Below, one piece after another: positions 8,985-17,785 of a stretch of DNA of 62,505 nt. Origin of the DNA: Rehaibacterium terrae (GTDB lineage: Bacteria; Pseudomonadota; Gammaproteobacteria; Xanthomonadales; Xanthomonadaceae); assembly GCF_014202935.1 (NCBI RefSeq), contig NZ_JACHHX010000018.1, positions 1 to 62,505 of the forward strand, given 5' to 3'. The stretch's first letter is position 1. Every line of letters begins with the position of its first letter. The notes below the pieces were generated by a model, which saw only the letters and a program-made list of their open reading frames with translations, ran no database searches and was not told the origin of the DNA. The translations under genes were made by a program, and so were the position numbers.

Positions 8985-10994
8985 ATGAAAACGATGCCAA
9001 GACTCTCCGCGCTGCTGCTCGCCGTTTCCCTCGCGCTGGCCCTGCCCGCCCACGCGCAGACCGTCGCGCCGATCGTGCCGGGCGCCGCGCCCGCCACCGG
9101 CGACAGCCGGCACACGCTCAACCTCAGCGCCGCCGACATCGGCGTGCTGATCCAGACGGTGAGCGAGATCACCGGCCGCAGCTTCATCGTCGATCCGCGC
9201 GTCGAGGGCAAGGTGACGGTGATCTCCGCCACGCCGATGGACGCCGACGCGATCTGGCGCACCTTCGAGTCGGTGCTGAAGGTGCACGGCTACGCGGTGG
9301 TCCCCGCCGGCGGCATGTGGAAGGTGGTGCCCGAGGGCGTGGCCGCCACCGACGGTGGCGTGCCGCTGAGCGCGGCCGCCAGTCACGACGCGCTGGTGAC
9401 GCGGGTGGTCGAGGTGCGCCAGGTGCCGGCGCAGGAGCTGGCCGCGCTGTTGCGCCCGCTGATGCCGCCGAGCGCGCAGCTGGTCGCGCAGGGCAGCACG
9501 CTGGTGATCACCGACCGCGCCGGCAACGTCGAGCGGTTGGCGCGCATCGTCCAGCGCATCGACACTGCCGCCGACACCGAAGTCGAGGTCATCCCGCTGC
9601 GCCACGCCAACGCCGCCGAGATCGCGCGCACGCTGGCGCAGCTCGAACCGCAGGCGGTGCCGGGCCTGCCCGGCGGCGGCGGCCGGCTGGTGGCCGACGC
9701 GCGCAGCAACTCGGTGCTGCTGTCCGGCGACCGCGCGGCGCGGCTGCGGCTGCGCACGCTGATCGCCCATCTGGACACGCCCTTGAGCGAAGGCGACAGC
9801 ACCCAGGTGATCTACCTGCGCAATGCCCGCGCGGCCGACCTGGTGCCGGTGCTCGAAGGCGTGGCCGCCACGCTCACCGGCACCCCCGTCGGCGGCGACG
9901 GCGCCCGGCCGGCCACCATCCAGGCGCACGAGGAAACCAACGCGCTGGTGGTCACCGCCGCGCCGGCGGTCTACCGCGAGCTGGCCGCGGTGGTGCGCGC
10001 GCTCGACGTGCGTCGCGCGCAGGTGCTGGTCGAGGCGGTGATCGCCGAGGTCAGCGACGACATCGCCGACGAGCTGGGTGTGCAGTGGCAGAGCACCAGT
10101 CTGGACACCGGCGACGACAAGGGCGTGATCGGCGGCACCAACTTTCCCGACGGCAGCGGAGGCGGCGGCATCGTCAGCGGCCTGACCAATCCGCTCAACG
10201 CGGTCGGCGGCGAGGGTCTGCGGCTGGGGTACCTCGGCGGCCGCATCACGTTGCCGATCGGCGAGAACGGCGAGGAGGTGACCGTCTTCCAGATCGGCGC
10301 GCTGGTCAAGGCGCTGCGCGGCGACGGTCGCTCCAACATCCTGTCTCGGCCCAGCGTGATCACGCTCGACCACCAGGAGGCCGAGTTCAAGGTCGCCCAG
10401 GAGGTGCCCTTCGTCACCGGCCAGTACACCAACACCGGCACCGGCGGCAGCCTGCCGCAGAACCCGTTCCAGACCATCGAGCGCAAGGACGTCGGCCTGA
10501 TCCTGCGCGTCACCCCGCACGTCAACGAGGGCGACGCGGTGCGGCTGGACATCTCGCAGGAGGTGTCCACGCTGGCGCCGCGCGCGGCCGGCGCGGTCGA
10601 CCTGATCACCAACAAGCGCGAGATCCGCACCTCGGTGCTGGTGCCGGACGGCGGCTTCCTGGTGCTCGGCGGGCTGACCTCCGAGGAAGTCGGCGAGAGC
10701 GTGCGTGGCGTGCCGGGCCTGAGCCGCATCCCCGGCCTCGGCAACCTGTTCAAGTCGCGCGCCAGCAGCCGCAGCAAGCGCAATCTGATGATCTTCCTGC
10801 GCCCGGTGATCCTGCGCGACGCCGCCGCCGAGGCGGCGGTGTCGAGCGAGAAATACAATTTCCTGCGCGCCGAGCAGCTGCAGATGCGGCAGCGCTTCGA
10901 AGGCCGCGTGCGCGGCGGCGAGCAGCCGCTGCTGCCGGAGCTGCCGCAGGACCTGTTCCGCCAGCCGCCGCCGGTGGAGCCGCCGCGTGAGTGA
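8985..10994 (+). CDS. gspD: type II secretion secretin GspD
   Basis: 669 residues from ATG at 8985 (a second ATG three codons on also leaves a complete signal peptide, [20 protein letters not shown]). Mature protein: N0 domain ([21 protein letters not shown]), N1-N3 ring domains with the repeated pattern V-I-x-L-x-x-A-x-A, and a secretin core from ~400, including the conserved V-P-F-V-T-G-Q-Y and a C-terminal [12 protein letters not shown] segment followed by [14 protein letters not shown]. It forms the outer-membrane gate. It begins 5 bases after the gspC stop and overlaps gspE by 8 bases. Confidence 0.97.
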   Translation: MKTMPRLSALLLAVSLALALPAHAQTVAPIVPGAAPATGDSRHTLNLSAADIGVLIQTVSEITGRSFIVDPRVEGKVTVISATPMDADAIWRTFESVLKVHGYAVVPAGGMWKVVPEGVAATDGGVPLSAAASHDALVTRVVEVRQVPAQELAALLRPLMPPSAQLVAQGSTLVITDRAGNVERLARIVQRIDTAADTEVEVIPLRHANAAEIARTLAQLEPQAVPGLPGGGGRLVADARSNSVLLSGDRAARLRLRTLIAHLDTPLSEGDSTQVIYLRNARAADLVPVLEGVAATLTGTPVGGDGARPATIQAHEETNALVVTAAPAVYRELAAVVRALDVRRAQVLVEAVIAEVSDDIADELGVQWQSTSLDTGDDKGVIGGTNFPDGSGGGGIVSGLTNPLNAVGGEGLRLGYLGGRITLPIGENGEEVTVFQIGALVKALRGDGRSNILSRPSVITLDHQEAEFKVAQEVPFVTGQYTNTGTGGSLPQNPFQTIERKDVGLILRVTPHVNEGDAVRLDISQEVSTLAPRAAGAVDLITNKREIRTSVLVPDGGFLVLGGLTSEEVGESVRGVPGLSRIPGLGNLFKSRASSRSKRNLMIFLRPVILRDAAAEAAVSSEKYNFLRAEQLQMRQRFEGRVRGGEQPLLPELPQDLFRQPPPVEPPRE

Positions 10995-12468
10995 CCCCCT
11001 GCCGCCGCGCCCGCCATACGGCTTCGCGCGCCGGCACGGCGCCACCGTGACCGGCTGGCGCGACGGCCGCGCGGTGATCGCCCACCGCCCCGGGGTCGCC
11101 CCCGAGGTGTTCGCCGAGCTGCGCCGCCTGTGCGCCGCGCCATTGCTGCTGGAGCCGCACGACGAGGCCGGCTTCGAGCGCCTGCTGCGCGCGCTCTACG
11201 GCGAGGGCGGCGAAGGCGCGACCGCCGCCGCGGCGGCCGACCTCGGCGAGGCCGACCTCGCCGCGCTCGCCGACAGCCTGCCCGAGCCGCAGGACCTGCT
11301 GGAGAGCGAGGACGACGCGCCGATCATCCGCCTGATCAACGCCCTGCTCACCGAGGCGGTGCGGCAGGGCGCATCCGACATCCACATCGAGCCGTTCGAG
11401 AGCCGGCTGGTGGTGCGCTTCCGTGTCGACGGCGTGCTGCGCGAAGTGCTCAGCCCGCAGAAGGCCGTCGCGCCGGCGGTGGTCTCGCGCATCAAGGTGA
11501 TGGCGCGGCTGGACATCGCCGAGCGCCGCCTGCCGCAGGACGGCCGCATCGCCCTGCGCATCGCCGGCCGCCCGGTGGACGTGCGCGTGAGCACCATTCC
11601 GGTCGGCGGCGGCAGCGGCAGCGAGCGCGTGGTGCTGCGCCTGCTCGACAAACAGGCCGGCCGGCTCGACCTCGACGCGCTCGGCATGCCGGCCGCGCTG
11701 CGCGATCAGGTCGACGCGCTGATCCACCGCCCGCACGGCATCCTGCTGGTCACCGGCCCGACCGGCTCGGGCAAGACCACCACCCTGTACGCCGCGCTGC
11801 AGCGGCTCAACGACGGCAGCCGCAACATCCTCACCGTCGAGGATCCGATCGAGTACCACCTCGACGGCATCGGCCAGACCCAGGTCAACCCGAAGGTGGA
11901 CATGACCTTCGCCCGCGGCCTGCGCGCCATCCTGCGCCAGGATCCGGACGTGGTGATGGTCGGCGAGATCCGCGACCTGGAGACCGCGCAGATCGCCGTG
12001 CAGGCCAGCCTCACCGGCCATCTGGTGCTCTCCACCCTGCACACCAACTCCGCCGTCGGCGCGGTGACCCGCCTGCGCGACATGGGTGTGGAACCGTTCC
12101 TGCTCGCCTCTTCGCTGATCGGCGTGCTGGCGCAGCGTCTGGTGCGTGTGCTCGACCCGGCGCAGTCGGAGGTGTACGCCCCCAGCCAGGCCGAATGCGC
12201 CGCGCTCGGCGGCGCATGGTCGCCCGAACTGCGCTTCCGCCGCCCGCACCCCGACGCCGCGCGCCCGTACCGGGGCCGCTGCGGCCTGTACGAACTGGTG
12301 CTGGTGGACGAGGCGATGCGCCGCCTGATCCACGACAACGCCAGCGAGGCCGACCTGCTCGCGCAGGCGCGCCGGCGCACGCCCTCGCTGCTCGCCGACG
12401 GCTGGGCCAAGGTCTGCGCCGGGGCGACATCGGTGGAAGAGGTGCTGCGCGTCACCCGCGAGGATTGA
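10987..12468 (+). CDS. gspE: type II secretion ATPase GspE (degenerate zinc motif)
   Basis: 493 residues from a GTG that overlaps the gspD stop by 8 bases. It is the cytoplasmic ATPase that drives pseudopilus assembly. The core is complete: Walker A GPTGSGKT (257-264), Asp box TVEDPIEY, Walker B-like [10 protein letters not shown], His box [14 protein letters not shown], and LVRVL. Unusual: the C-M domain normally carries two CxxC pairs binding zinc. Here the first pair reads D-P-A-Q and the second region ([18 protein letters not shown]) has only single, unpaired cysteines, so zinc binding looks lost. A two-residue insert makes the loop [13 protein letters not shown]-like rather than TGHGERVV. 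gspF and later genes do not follow; the operon ends here. Confidence 0.95.
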   Translation: MSDPLPPRPPYGFARRHGATVTGWRDGRAVIAHRPGVAPEVFAELRRLCAAPLLLEPHDEAGFERLLRALYGEGGEGATAAAAADLGEADLAALADSLPEPQDLLESEDDAPIIRLINALLTEAVRQGASDIHIEPFESRLVVRFRVDGVLREVLSPQKAVAPAVVSRIKVMARLDIAERRLPQDGRIALRIAGRPVDVRVSTIPVGGGSGSERVVLRLLDKQAGRLDLDALGMPAALRDQVDALIHRPHGILLVTGPTGSGKTTTLYAALQRLNDGSRNILTVEDPIEYHLDGIGQTQVNPKVDMTFARGLRAILRQDPDVVMVGEIRDLETAQIAVQASLTGHLVLSTLHTNSAVGAVTRLRDMGVEPFLLASSLIGVLAQRLVRVLDPAQSEVYAPSQAECAALGGAWSPELRFRRPHPDAARPYRGRCGLYELVLVDEAMRRLIHDNASEADLLAQARRRTPSLLADGWAKVCAGATSVEEVLRVTRED

Positions 12469-12480
12469 GCGCGCACCTGA

Positions 12481-12504
12481 AGGAGCGGTGCAAGCCGCGA
12501 GCGG
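12481..12504 (+). repeat. REP-like element AGGAGCGG..CCGCGAGCGG
   Basis: GAGCGG-TGCAAG-CCGC hairpin in the form AGGAGCGGYGYRAGCCGCGAGCGG, shared with 47343-47368. Elements of the type AGGAGCGGCTTCAGCCGCGA are known as REPs in Pseudomonas and Xanthomonadales. Confidence 0.55.
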
Positions 12505-12684
12505 CGGCCTCGCTGGCGATCGCAAGGCCTTGCCCCGCGCCCGCGGGCACCAGGCCGGGACCGGCGCCCTGGACACCGGCCTGCTCGCCGAAGCGGCTCG
12601 CCGCCGCCACAGTGGCTGCTCGATGCACGTCATCTCCGCCGCGCCGTACCTCCCCGTACCGCCTCGGCGGCCGCGGCCATACGC

Positions 12685-12690
12685 TAAACT
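12685..12690 (+). promoter_or_regulatory. candidate -10 element for aceE
   Basis: TAAACT, 82 bases before the aceE ATG. It matches the hexamer at 6164 before rhlB. The -35 is poor. Confidence 0.35.
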
Positions 12691-12771
12691 CGACGCCTTG
12701 GCCGCGCGGCCGCCGGATCACCCACGACAACGATCAAGACACGGGCCGCCCGCGGTCCGCGGAGACAAGCA

Positions 12772-15477
12772 ATGAACTGGCTCAACGACGCCCTCGAACA
12801 GGACTGCGATCCGACCGAGACCCGCGAATGGGTCGAGGCGGTGCGCGCGGTCATCGCCCACGACGGGCCCGAGCGCGCCCACTTCCTGCTCGACCGGGCG
12901 ATCGAGGAAACCCGCCGTGCCGGCGGCAACCTGCCGTTCTCGCTGACCACCGACTACATCAACACCATTCCCCCGGAGCGCGAGGCCAGGAGTCCCGGTG
13001 ACGCCGCACTGGAGTGGCGCATCCGCTCGATCATCCGCTGGAATGCGATGGCGATGGTGGTGCGGGCCAACCGCAAGCCCGGCGAGCTGGGTGGCCACAT
13101 CGCCAGCTTCGCCTCCTCGGCGACGCTCTACGACGTCGGCTTCAACCATTTCTGGCGCGCGCCCAGTGCCGACCATCCGGGCGATCTGATCGGCATCCAG
13201 GGCCACTCCAGCCCCGGCATCTACGCCCGCGCCTTCCTCGAAGGCCGGTTGACCGAAGACCAGCTCGACCACTTCCGCATGGAAGTCGACGGCCGTGGCA
13301 TCAGCTCCTACCCGCACCCGTGGCTGATGCCGGACTTCTGGCAGTTCCCGACCGTGTCGATGGGGCTGGGACCGATCGGCGCGATCTACCAGGCACGCTT
13401 CTGGAAGTACCTGGAGGCGCGCGGCCTGATGCCCAGGACCGACCGCAAGGTGTGGTGCTTCCTCGGTGACGGCGAAACCGACGAGCCCGAGAGCCTGGGC
13501 GCGATCTCGCTGGCCGGCCGCGAGGGGCTGGACAACCTGATCTTCGTCGTCAACTGCAACCTGCAGCGCCTGGACGGCCCGGTGCGCGGCAACGGCAAGA
13601 TCATCCAGGAGCTGGAAGGCGTGTTCCGCGGCGCCGGCTGGAACGTGATCAAGCTGATCTGGGGCAGCTACTGGGATCCGCTGCTGGCGCGCGATCACAA
13701 GGGCGTGCTGCGCAAGCTGATGATGGAGACCGTCGACGGCGAGTACCAGAACTGCAAGGCCTTTGGCGGCGCCTACACGCGCGAGCACTTCTTCGGAAAG
13801 TATCCGGAGACCGCCGCCATGGTGGCCAACCTGTCCGACGAGGACATCTGGCGCCTCAACCGCGGCGGCCACGATCCGCACAAGGTCTACGCCGCCTATC
13901 ACGCAGCCGTCCGTACCACCGGCATGCCGACCGTGATCCTGGCCAAGACGGTCAAGGGCTACGGCATGGGCAAGGCTGGCGAGTCGCTCAACCCGACCCA
14001 CCAGACCAAGAAGCTGGACGACGAGGCCGTGCGCGCCTTCCGCGACCGCTTCAACATCCCGATCCCGGATGAGCGGCTCGGCGAGGTGCCGTTCTACCAT
14101 CCGGGCGAGGACTCCGAGGAGGTCAAATACCTCAAGGCGCGCCGCGCCGCGCTGGGCGGCTACCTGCCGCAGCGCCGGCGCAAGGCCGACGAATCGCTGC
14201 AAGTGCCCTCGCTCGACAAGTTCGAGCGCCTGCTCAAGTCCAGCGGCGAGCGCGAGATCAGCACCACCATGGCCTTCGTGCAGGCGCTGAACATCATCCT
14301 GCGCGACAAGCAGGTCGGCCCGCGCTGTGTGCCGATCGTCGCCGACGAGGCGCGCACTTTCGGCATGGAAGGGCTGTTCCGCCAGATCGGCATCTACTCC
14401 CCGTTCGGCCAGAAGTACAAACCGGTCGACCGCGACCAGCTCATGTACTACCGCGAGGATCAGGCCGGCCAGGTGTTGGAGGAGGGCATCACCGAGGCCG
14501 GCGCCTTCGCCAGCTGGATGGCCGCTGCCACCAGCTACAGCACCAACAACCTGCCGATGCTGCCGTTCTACATTTACTACTCGATGTTCGGCTTCCAGCG
14601 CATCGGCGATTCGGCCTGGCAGGCCGCCGACATGCGCGCGCGCGGTTTTCTGCTCGGCGCCACTGCCGGCCGCACCACCCTCAACGGCGAAGGCCTGCAG
14701 CACGAGGACGGCCACAGCCACCTGCTGGCCGGAGCCATCCCCAACTGCCGCGCCTACGACCCGACCTTCGCCTACGAGGTGGCGGTGATCCTGCAGCGCG
14801 GCATGCAGCGCATGCTCGGCGAGCAGATCGACGAGTACTGGTACCTCACCCTGATGAATGAGAACTACGCGCACCCGGACATGCCGGAGGGCGCGGAAGA
14901 GGGAATCATCAAGGGCATGTACCTGTTGCGGGACTCGGGGGTCGGGACCCGGGGCTCGGGGAGGAGCAAGAGCAGGCAGCCGTGTGTGCAGTTGCTCGGC
15001 TCGGGCACCATCCTGCGCGAGGCCATCGCCGCCGCCGAGCTGCTGGAGAAGGACTTCGGCGTGGCCGCCGACATCTGGTCCTGCCCCAGCTTCACCGAGC
15101 TGCGCCGCGACGGCTTCGACGCCGAGCGCTGGAACCGGCTGCACCCCGAGGCCAAGACCCCGCGCAAGGCCTATGTGACCCAGTGCCTGGAAGGTCGCGA
15201 GGGCCCGGCCATCGCCGCCACCGACTACGTGCGCGCCTTCGCCGACCAGATCCGCGCCTTCGTGCCGATGCGCTACACCGTGCTCGGCACCGACGGCTTC
15301 GGCCGTTCCGACACCCGTGCCAACCTGCGGCGCTTCTTCGAGGTGGACCGGTACTACATCGCCCAGGCCGCCATCGAGGCCCTGGCGAAGGAAGGCAAGT
15401 TCAGCGCCCGCGACGCCGCCCGCGCGATCCGGCTGTACGGCATCGATGCGGACAAGCCCAACCCGCTGACGGTGTGA
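12772..15477 (+). CDS. aceE: pyruvate dehydrogenase E1 component (homodimeric type)
   Basis: 901 residues. It decarboxylates pyruvate with thiamine diphosphate and acetylates the lipoyl groups of AceF. The ThDP motif GDGETDEPES ... N-C-N lies at ~232-262. E1 signatures include G-H-x-x-S-F-A-S-S-A-T-L-Y, HPWLMPDFWQFPTVSMGLGP, and L-G-T-D-G-F-G-R-S-D-T-R near the C-terminus. The protein is full length except for an insertion-like loop at ~719-739: between KGMY and VQLLGSG it has 21 residues (LLRDSGVGTRGSGRSKSRQP plus C) where the enteric enzyme has 11. The DNA there (14930-14957) is a run of imperfect 7-bp repeats. The gene stands alone, 30 kb from aceF and lpd. Confidence 0.97.
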   Translation: MNWLNDALEQDCDPTETREWVEAVRAVIAHDGPERAHFLLDRAIEETRRAGGNLPFSLTTDYINTIPPEREARSPGDAALEWRIRSIIRWNAMAMVVRANRKPGELGGHIASFASSATLYDVGFNHFWRAPSADHPGDLIGIQGHSSPGIYARAFLEGRLTEDQLDHFRMEVDGRGISSYPHPWLMPDFWQFPTVSMGLGPIGAIYQARFWKYLEARGLMPRTDRKVWCFLGDGETDEPESLGAISLAGREGLDNLIFVVNCNLQRLDGPVRGNGKIIQELEGVFRGAGWNVIKLIWGSYWDPLLARDHKGVLRKLMMETVDGEYQNCKAFGGAYTREHFFGKYPETAAMVANLSDEDIWRLNRGGHDPHKVYAAYHAAVRTTGMPTVILAKTVKGYGMGKAGESLNPTHQTKKLDDEAVRAFRDRFNIPIPDERLGEVPFYHPGEDSEEVKYLKARRAALGGYLPQRRRKADESLQVPSLDKFERLLKSSGEREISTTMAFVQALNIILRDKQVGPRCVPIVADEARTFGMEGLFRQIGIYSPFGQKYKPVDRDQLMYYREDQAGQVLEEGITEAGAFASWMAAATSYSTNNLPMLPFYIYYSMFGFQRIGDSAWQAADMRARGFLLGATAGRTTLNGEGLQHEDGHSHLLAGAIPNCRAYDPTFAYEVAVILQRGMQRMLGEQIDEYWYLTLMNENYAHPDMPEGAEEGIIKGMYLLRDSGVGTRGSGRSKSRQPCVQLLGSGTILREAIAAAELLEKDFGVAADIWSCPSFTELRRDGFDAERWNRLHPEAKTPRKAYVTQCLEGREGPAIAATDYVRAFADQIRAFVPMRYTVLGTDGFGRSDTRANLRRFFEVDRYYIAQAAIEALAKEGKFSARDAARAIRLYGIDADKPNPLTV
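14930..14957 (+). repeat. heptanucleotide tandem array inside aceE
   Basis: Four successive 7-mers: GGGACTC, GGGGGTC, GGGACCC, GGGGCTC, followed by GGGGAGG. Translated in frame, they give the loop RDSGVGTRGSG of E1. The unit length is not a multiple of three. Confidence 0.75.
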
Positions 15478-15500
15478 GGCAGCGTCGAGGGAGCGGATGC

Positions 15501-15532
15501 GCGAAGGGGCGACCCATGGGCCGCCCCTTCGC
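15501..15532. terminator. bidirectional hairpin after aceE
   Basis: GCGAAGGGGCG and CGCCCCTTCGC make a perfect 11-bp stem around ACCCATGGGC, itself partly palindromic. It lies between the aceE stop (15477) and the convergent stop at 15586. No T-tract. Confidence 0.65.
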
Positions 15533-15585
15533 GTGATGCCGCCGCGGCGGTCATCCCGGCACCGCCGCGACGGCTGCCGCTCGGC

Positions 15586-16680
15586 TCAGTCGCCGCGACG
15601 ACCGCGCAGCGAAGCCTCGGTGCGCGCGGACGCATCGACCTCGGCGCGGGCCGCGGCGCGGCCGTCGCGCGAGGCGCGCAGGTCGGCCTCGCCGCGGGCG
15701 CTGGCGTCCGCCTCGGCGTGGGCGCTCAGCCCGCCGCGACGGGACGGGGCCGGCCTGGCCTCGCCCGATTCCGGGGCGGCGTCCTCGCCGCCGTCGCGGC
15801 GTTCGCCGCCCGTCATGCGCAGCTCGCCCAGCGCCTGGCCGCTCAACGCGCTGGCGCCGTCGAGTGCCAGTCCGTCGCGGCGGCCGCCCAGGTCGCCCTG
15901 CCCCTCACCCGCGGTGCGGCCGGACACCGTGCCGGCGAGTTCACCAGCCAGTCCGCTGGCGCCGCGTGCCGCGGTCGTCGCGGTGGTGCCGGTGGCGGCC
16001 GAACCCTCGACCGCACCGCGGGCGGCCGTGGCGAGCGCCGCCTGGCCGTGCCCGGTCAGCGTTTCCGCCTGTGCGCCGGCCTGCGTGGCGGCCTCGCCGC
16101 CGCGCCGGAACAGGCGCGAGATCGGGCCGCGGCCACGGCGCTCGACCTCGCTGCCTGCCTGTACGGCGCTTTCCGCCTGCGCGGCGGCGGCAGCGCTCAG
16201 GTCCGCGGCCGCGTGGCCGGCCTCGGCGCGACCGGTCGCCGCGGCGACGGTCTCGGCCGCATGCTCCAGCGCCAGCGCAGCGCGCTCGGCATCGACCTGT
16301 CCGGCGGCGCCGGCGATCGCCCGGCCGGCGACCTCGCCGCCGATGGCCGCCTCCGACGCACCGGCTGCGGCCGTCCCGGCGACGCCGCGCAGCTCGCCAG
16401 CGGCGTCGAGCGCGCCACGGGCGGTGCCGTGGACGCGACGGCTGGCGCGCGGATCCGCCGGATCGACGCGTGGAAGCGTGCCGGCGCGTCCGTCCAGTGT
16501 ACCGCCGACACGGCCGGCGACGTCGCCGGTCAGTGCAGCGGGCGCCCCGGTCACGCCGCCGACCAGACGGCCGCCGGCACCGACCGCGCCGCCACCCTGG
16601 AGCAACTGCGCCTGGGCCTGCGGCCCGAAGGCGAACAGGGCGGCGAAGATGGCAGTGGTCAGCAGGGGTTGCTTGCTCAT
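15586..16680 (-). CDS. secreted Ala/Gly/Arg-rich low-complexity protein
   Basis: 364 residues; no family recognised. A clear Sec signal peptide (MSKQPLLTTAIFAALFAFGPQAQA) precedes a mature protein made almost entirely of A, G, R, E, D, S and T, with no cysteine and little hydrophobicity. The middle has short patterned segments (AGGRLVGGVTGAPAALTGDVAGRVGG). The last ~50 residues form loose A-x-A-E-x-D-A-S-A-R repeats (HAEADASARGEADLRAS, ARAEVDASARTEASLRG). It is preceded by AAGGAGAT and by the GGAAGAA-N15-CGTAG promoter shared with two other genes of the cluster. The composition suggests an extended or repetitive extracellular polypeptide rather than an enzyme; this is inference only. Confidence 0.75.
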   Translation of the reverse strand: MSKQPLLTTAIFAALFAFGPQAQAQLLQGGGAVGAGGRLVGGVTGAPAALTGDVAGRVGGTLDGRAGTLPRVDPADPRASRRVHGTARGALDAAGELRGVAGTAAAGASEAAIGGEVAGRAIAGAAGQVDAERAALALEHAAETVAAATGRAEAGHAAADLSAAAAAQAESAVQAGSEVERRGRGPISRLFRRGGEAATQAGAQAETLTGHGQAALATAARGAVEGSAATGTTATTAARGASGLAGELAGTVSGRTAGEGQGDLGGRRDGLALDGASALSGQALGELRMTGGERRDGGEDAAPESGEARPAPSRRGGLSAHAEADASARGEADLRASRDGRAAARAEVDASARTEASLRGRRGD

Positions 16681-16727
16681 GGGGATCTCCTTGTCTGCCG
16701 CAGCCCACCTGCGGCTCTCACTGGGAA

Positions 16728-16754
16728 CTACGAGGCGCTGCGGTGGCTTCTTCC
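16728..16754 (-). promoter_or_regulatory. ECF-type promoter A (upstream of 16680 gene)
   Basis: On the minus strand: GGAAGAA, then CGTAGTTCC, with 18 bases between GGAA and CGTAG. Same spacing and elements as at 18549-18575 and 20115-20141. Predicted start of transcription about 40 bases before the ATG. Confidence 0.75.
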
Positions 16755-16863
16755 ATGGCCGCGGGCGGCGGTTCGGGAGCGATTCAGCGGCGTGGCCGCG
16801 GCGTGTGCGCGGTGCAGCCGGCGCGCCCGCGGAGCGTTCGGCCGGCGGGTGGCGCGAGGAGAG

Positions 16864-16889
16864 GCCCGGCGGACGGGTGCCCGCCGGGC
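16864..16889 (-). terminator. hairpin after beta-barrel gene
   Basis: GCCCGGCGG and CCGCCGGGC, a 9-bp perfect stem with an 8-base loop, 10 bases beyond the stop at 16899. No T-tract. Confidence 0.5.
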
Positions 16890-16898
16890 GGGGCGGGA

Positions 16899-17705
16899 TC
16901 AGAAACTGCGGGTGAGGCTCAGTCCGGCGCCCCAGTCCGGGCTGCCGTCGGACAGGCCCTTGCTCAGGTACACCTGCAGCTTGCCGGCGGCGCCGGCCGG
17001 CGCGTTGAAGAACGCCATCAGGTCCCGGCGCGCGTCGAAGCCGCTGCTGGCGGCTTCGCGGTAGTCGTACATCAGGCCGAGCTGGCCGCTGCCGATGCGC
17101 CGGCCGATGCCGAGGTTGCCGCCGAGCACGTCGTCGACGTCGATGAAGCGCGAGGAGCCGAGACGGGTGTAGCCGAGGCCGCCGAACAGCAGGGTGCCGT
17201 CGAAGTCGCGGTACAGGTCCACCGCCACGCCGTAGTCGTTGGCGCCGGTGCCCAGGCCCTTGTCTTCGTCGGCGGTGGCGATCTTGGCGTTGACGGAAAA
17301 GTCCACGCCCAGCGCGGTGCCGGTCGGCATCGACCAGGTCGCGGCCAGCGTCAGGTCGCCGATGCCGGAGGCGGTGCCGCGCTCCGGCGTGTCCTGGCCG
17401 GCCGGCGGCGGCCCGCCGATCACCGGGAGACGGCCGCGGCCGACCGGATTGAGGTTCGGGACCAGGCCGACCCCGGGCAGCACGTTCGGATCACCGCTGA
17501 CGCGCAGCCAGGGCAGGCTGGCGCGGAAGCTCCAGTTGCCGCTGTCCAGGCGCGCGGTGATCGGCACCGAGAAGATCTCGGTGGTGGTGTCGCTGCCGTA
17601 GTCGCCGGTGCTGTAGTTGAGACCGGCGCCGACGCTCAGGCCGTCGGCGGCATGGGTGAGGCCGGCCGCGAGCAGGGCCGCGCAGATCAGGCTGGGACGG
17701 ATCAT
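16899..17705 (-). CDS. outer-membrane beta-barrel protein (transporter-like)
   Basis: 268 residues with signal peptide MIRPSLICAALLAAGLTHA and a mature part of alternating polar/hydrophobic strands ending in S-L-T-R-S-F, the aromatic C-terminal signature recognised by the BAM complex. Segments such as SVGAGLNYSTGDYGSDTTTE and GIGDLTLAATWSMPTGTALG resemble the small 'transporter'/phenol-degradation MetA-like porin group; the exact family is uncertain. An ideal AAGGAGAT ribosome binding site precedes the ATG at 17705. It lies 80 bases below the 18499 gene, separated by a hairpin at 17740-17762, and shows no copy of the shared ECF promoter, so it may be transcribed by read-through. Confidence 0.75.
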   Translation of the reverse strand: MIRPSLICAALLAAGLTHAADGLSVGAGLNYSTGDYGSDTTTEIFSVPITARLDSGNWSFRASLPWLRVSGDPNVLPGVGLVPNLNPVGRGRLPVIGGPPPAGQDTPERGTASGIGDLTLAATWSMPTGTALGVDFSVNAKIATADEDKGLGTGANDYGVAVDLYRDFDGTLLFGGLGYTRLGSSRFIDVDDVLGGNLGIGRRIGSGQLGLMYDYREAASSGFDARRDLMAFFNAPAGAAGKLQVYLSKGLSDGSPDWGAGLSLTRSF

Positions 17706-17739
17706 CGGATCTCCTTTTCGGTGTCGGGATGACGCAAAG

Positions 17740-17762
17740 GCGGGCACCCCCGGGTGCCCGCC
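17740..17762 (-). terminator. strong GC hairpin between secreted-protein and barrel genes
   Basis: GGCGGGCACCC and GGGTGCCCGCC form an 11-bp stem with a tiny loop. On the minus strand TTTGCG follows, consistent with a partial terminator after the 17786 stop. Confidence 0.6.
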
Positions 17763-17785
17763 TGCTGTCGGGGACGGCGTGGCGG

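Larger units (their letters stand above)
12469..12771. other. gspE-aceE intergenic region
   Basis: 303 bases. It holds one REP-like hairpin at 12481-12504 (AGGAGCGGTGCAAGCCGCGA), a candidate aceE -10 (TAAACT, 12685-12690) and a GC-rich leader of about 75 bases. No credible gene is seen, although frames are open on both strands because of the high GC. Confidence 0.6.
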
